DNA of 64,000 bases, from positions 185,793 to 249,792 of the forward strand of contig NZ_JAIWPE010000095.1 of the NCBI RefSeq assembly GCF_021028955.1, written 5' to 3'. Positions 60,383 through 64,000 of this stretch are shown here, piece after piece. Within the stretch, counting starts at the first letter, position 1, and each line of letters starts with the position of its first letter. The position numbers and the translations under genes were made by a program. Source of the stretch: Salipaludibacillus sp. CUR1 (GTDB lineage Bacteria; Bacillota; Bacilli; Bacillales; Salisediminibacteriaceae). The notes under the pieces were generated by a model, which saw nothing but the letters and a program-made list of their open reading frames with translations, ran no database searches and had not been told where the DNA came from.

Positions 60383-61293
60383 TAACGGTGTTTATCATAT
60401 TGGGCTAATTTAGTCATCTTCTTGAGGTTGCTGGTTAATTCTTCTGATAAGGCTGGTGTGTTTGTGCTTTTAACATTTTCTTTTAATTGAGAAACCTGGC
60501 TTGCACCTGTGAGAGCAGTGCCTACAGCAGGCTGATCCATAATGTACCTGAGTGCCGTCTGCTGCAGGGACATTCTTTCATGGCCTGCCAAATTTCTCAA
60601 TTCCGGAAGCAACTCTTTAAGCTCGTTTTCAGAATAGGCTAAATACCCATCCTCTGTAAGCTTTCTTTCAAAGTTATCCGTAAGTAAGCCTTTGGCTACA
60701 GGACCGCGGGCTATAATTGAAATTCCGTGTTTATCAAACAAAGGAAACCATTCTTCGGGTCTTCGGTCGAGAAGGCTGTACTGCATCATCACGCTTACAA
60801 TATTTGATTTTTCAGCAAACTGTTTTATAACATTTGGTCTTATAGAGGATATACCATAATACCGGATTGTTCCTTCTTGTGATAAATCTTCGAATGCTTC
60901 AATCACTTCATCAATAGGGTCATCAATTGTTCCTCCATGTAATTGATAGAGATCCAAGTAGTCCACATTCAACCTTTGTAAAGATTGTTTTAAAGCATGT
61001 TTTATGTAGTTTTTATCCGGATTCCAGCGCCAGCCGTCTATTCCTTCGCCCCATTCATTTCCACCTTTGGAAGCAAGAATAATTTTATCCCGGTGCCCTT
61101 TAACAGCCTTTCCGACGCTTTCTTCATTAAATCCAAATTGATATAAATCCGCAGTATCAAAGAAATTAATTCCATGGGCGACGGCTTCATCAATAAGTGC
61201 ACTGTTTGAAAGATGGTCGTCTGAAAGGGACATGCACCCGAATCCTAATTCAGAAACATATAAATCCGACGTTCCTAATTGATTTTTCTTCAT
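60382..61293 (-). CDS. yqkF: Aldo/keto reductase (YqkF-like)
   Basis: 303 residues of the AKR barrel. Catalytic tetrad in sequence: Asp and Tyr in FFDTADLYQFG, Lys in IILASKGG, His in LYQLHGG. The C-terminal NADPH-binding part has TALTGASQVSQLKEN. Reduces aldehydes or ketones; substrate unknown. In B. subtilis yqkF precedes nudF (yqkG), and the same pair is here but in divergent orientation. ATG 61293 follows ACGGAGGTG. Confidence 0.93.
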   Translation of the reverse strand: MKKNQLGTSDLYVSELGFGCMSLSDDHLSNSALIDEAVAHGINFFDTADLYQFGFNEESVGKAVKGHRDKIILASKGGNEWGEGIDGWRWNPDKNYIKHALKQSLQRLNVDYLDLYQLHGGTIDDPIDEVIEAFEDLSQEGTIRYYGISSIRPNVIKQFAEKSNIVSVMMQYSLLDRRPEEWFPLFDKHGISIIARGPVAKGLLTDNFERKLTEDGYLAYSENELKELLPELRNLAGHERMSLQQTALRYIMDQPAVGTALTGASQVSQLKENVKSTNTPALSEELTSNLKKMTKLAQYDKHR

Positions 61294-61420
61294 TTTAACA
61301 CCTCCGTTAATCTCCTACCCGTTCCTGCTTTAAATATATCCCCTTTTTCTTCCGTAACTATTTCAACATAAATAAATCGGGATATCAAACAGTCTGAGAG
61401 TATAAGTTTAGTCGCAGGGA

Positions 61421-61448
61421 ACCCCCTAATGAAAAACGGGGGTGTTTT
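61421..61448 (+). terminator. Hairpin with T run upstream of nudF
   Basis: ACCCCC (61421-61426) pairs with GGGGGT (61438-61443), then GTTTTTG. It looks like a terminator but no plus-strand gene precedes it. It either blocks stray transcription or lies in a leader. Confidence 0.5.
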
Positions 61449-61495
61449 TGATATGCTGAACACGTACAAGAATAAATAAACAGGAGGAGTACACT

Positions 61496-62056
61496 GTGTC
61501 TGACTATTTAAAAGAAACAACTTTAGGAACAAAATCCATTTTCAAAGGAAGAATCATAGATGTAGAAATTCAGGATGTCAGATTACCGGATGGCAAGGAA
61601 AGCAAAAGAGAAATCGTACACCATCCCGGGGCTGTAGCCGTCATTGCCTTTACTTCGGATGGGAAACTGATACTGGTTAAGCAATATCGTAAAGCGCTTG
61701 AGAAGGCTATTGCAGAAATACCTGCCGGGAAACTCGAAAAAGGGGAAGATCCACTGGAATGTGCGAAAAGGGAACTTGAAGAAGAGACAGGTGTGGTAGC
61801 CGGCAGCTGGTCAAAACTTCATTCTTTTTACACAAGTCCGGGTTTTGCTAATGAAATTGTATATATATATTTAGCGGAAGGATTGTCTCATGGAATAGAA
61901 AGCACCGATGAGGATGAATTTGTTGAAAGAATAGATGTGACATTGGAGGAAGCAGAAGAAATGATCGCTTCCGGAGAGATTCATGATGCAAAAACAATAT
62001 ATGCCATTCAGTATTGGCAGCTGGAAAAGTTGAAAGCCTCTGAGGGTCAAAAATAA
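61496..62056 (+). CDS. nudF: ADP-ribose pyrophosphatase NudF (YqkG)
   Basis: 186 residues. The Nudix box is GKLEKGEDPLECAKRELEEE followed by TGV (G-x5-E-x7-REUXEE-x-GU, near residues 80-102). The leader HHPGAVAVIAF and SPGFANEIVYIYLAEGL are typical of ADP-ribose pyrophosphatases. Hydrolyses ADP-ribose to AMP and ribose 5-phosphate. GTG 61496 follows GGAGGAG. The endonuclease Q-like gene begins 6 bp after its stop, so the two are cotranscribed. Confidence 0.95.
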   Translation: MSDYLKETTLGTKSIFKGRIIDVEIQDVRLPDGKESKREIVHHPGAVAVIAFTSDGKLILVKQYRKALEKAIAEIPAGKLEKGEDPLECAKRELEEETGVVAGSWSKLHSFYTSPGFANEIVYIYLAEGLSHGIESTDEDEFVERIDVTLEEAEEMIASGEIHDAKTIYAIQYWQLEKLKASEGQK

Positions 62057-62062
62057 AAGCAG

Positions 62063-63244
62063 ATGCAAAAAAAATATATGGATTTGCATATTCATCTGGG
62101 ACGGGACATTTACGGCCATCCGGTAAAAATTACTGCTTCAAATAAGATGACTCTCCAGGCGGTGATCGACGAAGCGGTTAGCCGCAAAGGGATGGACATC
62201 ATAGGGCTTGTGGACTGTCTTTCTCCTGCTGTCCTTAAAGAAATTGAAGATTTATTAAAAGAAGGGGTCCTTACGGAATTAACCGAAGGGGGATTCAGTT
62301 ATAAAGGAATACTTACGATTCTGCCGGGTGCAGAGATAGAGATTTATGATGAGAGGTGCCGTGGACCGGTCCATGTATTATGTTATTTTCCTGACTTTAA
62401 AGAAATGCAGGATTTTTCAGTCTGGTGCCGGCCTAATATCAAAAATATCCATTTAAGTACTCAGCGGATCTACGCAAACACCAGTGATTTACAGAAAAGA
62501 GTTAAAGAAGCAAAGGGATGGTTTATCCCTGCACACGTGTTCACTCCTTTTAAAAGTGTGTACGGTAAGGGCGCTGATGTATATATGGCCGAACTATTTA
62601 ATCTCGACTGGGTAGACGCTGTTGAGCTTGGATTAAGCGCTGACCTATCTATGGCTGAAACTCTGCCTGAATTGGATGCTCTGCCGTTTCTGACAAACTC
62701 AGATGCTCATTCGGTTAAAAAAATCGGGAGGGAACATCAGGTCATTGATGTGTCTTCTCCGACTTTTGCAGAAGTAGAGAAGGCCATAAAGCAAAAGGCA
62801 GGCAGAAAGGTAGTGAGAAATACAGGCCTTCATCCGGAGCTAGGCAAGTACTATCAAACGGTATGCGGGCAATGTTTCCTGCCGGCAGATAAAAACGTCT
62901 GCCTAAAGCATCCTTCAGCTCCTGTCATTAAAGGAGTAAAGGAGAGGACAAGGGAACTGGCCATGCAGCAGGAACAGGGAAAAAGGGAAAAAATGAAAGG
63001 GGTGGAACGGGCTTCTTATCTGCACCATATACCGCTTGAATTTATCCCGGGTATCGGCCCGAAAACAGTGGATCACCTAATCACCTTATTTGGCTCTGAA
63101 ATGGCTGTGCTTCATGAAGTTCCGCTTGAAGACCTTGTTTCAACAGTGACTGAAAAGCAGGCTGATTTTATAAAACGCATGCGTGAAGGGAGATTAAAAA
63201 TACAGCCCGGAGGAGGCGGAAAGTACGGAAAAGTAAAAATTTAA
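62063..63244 (+). CDS. Endonuclease Q-type PHP-domain protein
   Basis: 393 residues in three parts: a PHP metal-dependent domain (MDLHIHLGRD, GLVDCLSP, PGAEIEIYDE, FIPAHVFTPF, LTNSDAHSV), a zinc-binding stretch (CGQCFLPADKNVC then LKH, about 270-290), and a helix-hairpin-helix region (EFIPGIGPKTVDHLITLFG). This is the architecture of endonuclease Q, which nicks DNA 5' of deaminated bases such as hypoxanthine and uracil, known from Thermococcales and some Bacillus. ATG 62063 has no strong ribosome binding site, so coupling to nudF is likely. Confidence 0.88.
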   Translation: MQKKYMDLHIHLGRDIYGHPVKITASNKMTLQAVIDEAVSRKGMDIIGLVDCLSPAVLKEIEDLLKEGVLTELTEGGFSYKGILTILPGAEIEIYDERCRGPVHVLCYFPDFKEMQDFSVWCRPNIKNIHLSTQRIYANTSDLQKRVKEAKGWFIPAHVFTPFKSVYGKGADVYMAELFNLDWVDAVELGLSADLSMAETLPELDALPFLTNSDAHSVKKIGREHQVIDVSSPTFAEVEKAIKQKAGRKVVRNTGLHPELGKYYQTVCGQCFLPADKNVCLKHPSAPVIKGVKERTRELAMQQEQGKREKMKGVERASYLHHIPLEFIPGIGPKTVDHLITLFGSEMAVLHEVPLEDLVSTVTEKQADFIKRMREGRLKIQPGGGGKYGKVKI

Positions 63245-63329
63245 ATCTATTTTCTTTATCATAGTTTGATTCCTCATTTCATAGACTCTGATAGACACAC
63301 AATCAGATGATAGAAATGAGGGTATATAG

Positions 63330-63974
63330 ATGGGGAAGCTCTATGCAAGGAGAAATAAGCTGACAGAATATCTTGACAATAACAGAGCTGCATATATCTT
63401 TACTACCGTCTTGCTTCTTATGGGAGTAATTTTCGGCGCAGTCATTGTAAACAGTATGAACTTTTCCCAGAAAAATGATTTATATGCTTACTTAACTCTT
63501 TTTTTTAATGAAGTAGAGAAGGGGGAGTTTGCCAATCCGGCGGCTATTTTCACTCAGAGCTTTGCTTATTACAGTAAAATGCTGGGTTTTATATGGGTGT
63601 TAGGGCTTTCGGTGATAGGGATCCCTGTCGTATTTATTCTTCTGTTTATAAAGGGGTTAACGGTAGGTTTTACGGTAGGATTCCTTGTAGACCGGATGGG
63701 TTTTGAAGGGTTTTTATTTGCTTTTACATCAGTATTTCCGCAGAATATATTCTTAATTCCGGTATTTATTCTGGTGGCCTCCACAGCTACAGCTTTTTCC
63801 ATTCGTATCTGGAGACAAATTATTAGACGGGGCCATGAACCGATCTTTCAGCACTTTGTGTCCTACACATTTTTTATTTTTATAATCGGAGCTGTTTTAG
63901 TGCTTATTTCGGCCTTTGAGGCATTTATTTCTCCATCAGTAATGCAATTTGTTATTAGAAACTTTATCTTTTGA
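63330..63974 (+). CDS. spoIIM: Stage II sporulation protein M
   Basis: 214 residues with five membrane segments. It matches SpoIIM: an N-terminal helix after DNNRAAYIFTTVLLLMGVIFGA, then FTQSFAYYSKMLGFIWVLGLSVIG and LLFIKGLTVGFTVGFLVDRMG (quoted in parts). Part of the SpoIID-SpoIIM-SpoIIP machine that remodels peptidoglycan during forespore engulfment, so the organism is a spore former. Position after nudF is the same as in B. subtilis, where fur follows. ATG 63330 follows ATGAGGG. Confidence 0.95.
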   Translation: MGKLYARRNKLTEYLDNNRAAYIFTTVLLLMGVIFGAVIVNSMNFSQKNDLYAYLTLFFNEVEKGEFANPAAIFTQSFAYYSKMLGFIWVLGLSVIGIPVVFILLFIKGLTVGFTVGFLVDRMGFEGFLFAFTSVFPQNIFLIPVFILVASTATAFSIRIWRQIIRRGHEPIFQHFVSYTFFIFIIGAVLVLISAFEAFISPSVMQFVIRNFIF

Positions 63975-63986
63975 TAATAATTATTA
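63972..63986 (+). promoter_or_regulatory. Fur-box-like palindrome at the right edge
   Basis: TGATAATAATTATTA matches the Bacillus Fur 7-1-7 pattern TGATAATNATTATCA with one mismatch, and a second AT-rich partial copy follows (AATAATAATTATT). It overlaps the spoIIM stop codon. In B. subtilis the next gene is fur. PerR boxes are similar (TTATAATNATTATAA), with two mismatches here. Confidence 0.5.
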
Positions 63987-64000
63987 AATAATAATTATTT

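Overview
The window looks like chromosomal DNA of a low-GC, spore-forming, probably salt- or alkali-tolerant member of the Bacillaceae. The main reason is gene order. The core follows the Bacillus subtilis yqiW-yqjA-yqjC-yqjD-yqjE-yqjH-yqjM-yqjN-yqjO-yqjQ and yqkF-nudF-spoIIM order, with blocks of accessory genes inserted between the landmarks. Further support comes from strong AGGAGG-type ribosome binding sites, sigma-A promoters, TnrA, a purine riboswitch before xpt, SpoIIM, and a NaChBac-type sodium channel. No phage, IS transposase, integrase, rRNA or CRISPR array was seen.

Layout. 0-3.2 kb: bacilliredoxin, a tRNA-Arg, a YqjA-type membrane protein, an L,D-transpeptidase and a 29-codon Prli42-like gene. 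3.4-8.7 kb: a propionate/methylmalonyl-CoA operon (split mutase, a B12-domain/epimerase fusion, carboxyltransferase) followed by a tripeptidase. 9-13 kb: Hpr-like MarR regulator, FAD dehydrogenase, a small sigma-region-3-like protein and DNA polymerase IV. 13.1-17.9 kb: a flagellar satellite cluster (FliK-like, FlhB-like, FliS, flagellin, YaaR). 18-20.7 kb: sucrose phosphorylase and a LacI regulator. 21-35 kb: DUF4236 protein, NamA, the c-di-AMP-binding CBS protein, YqjN, an SBF transporter with OsmC, a deacetylase-like protein, TnrA, the sodium channel, an FAD oxidoreductase, P5C reductase and an SDR. 35-39.4 kb: an unknown protein under possible PhoP control, a low-molecular-weight phosphatase, a methyltransferase and an AsnO-type synthetase. 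39.5-42.1 kb: a tungsten aldehyde:ferredoxin oxidoreductase facing a MoaD gene coupled to an unknown protein. 42.2-50.4 kb: a complete C30 carotenoid locus, split into two convergent operons. 50.5-64 kb: SDR, HAD phosphatase, xpt-permease operon with guanine riboswitch, EIIA-Glc, a DUF1980/permease pair, UppP, a ResA-like protein, aldo-keto reductase, NudF, an endonuclease Q-type protein, SpoIIM, and a Fur-like box at the right edge.

How it fits together. The propionate module would turn propionyl-CoA into succinyl-CoA. The carotenoid genes would make a glycosylated and acylated C30 acid pigment. The xpt operon is controlled by a guanine-class riboswitch with a classic terminator. Nitrogen control appears as a consensus TnrA box in front of tnrA.

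The most unusual material is outside the genes. A family of non-coding elements with near-identical ends (starting GAGGCTGGGACAAAA) occurs at 8.76, 20.73, 36.15 and 52.26 kb, with fragments elsewhere. Each carries a portable terminator hairpin and some carry a highly structured middle. Also notable are mutually exclusive hairpins over the lacI ribosome binding site, paired CsoR/CstR-like operators before the SBF/OsmC genes, PhoP-box-like repeats, and an inverted repeat exactly over the crt promoter. Functions below are inferred from reading sequence only; no database search was run.
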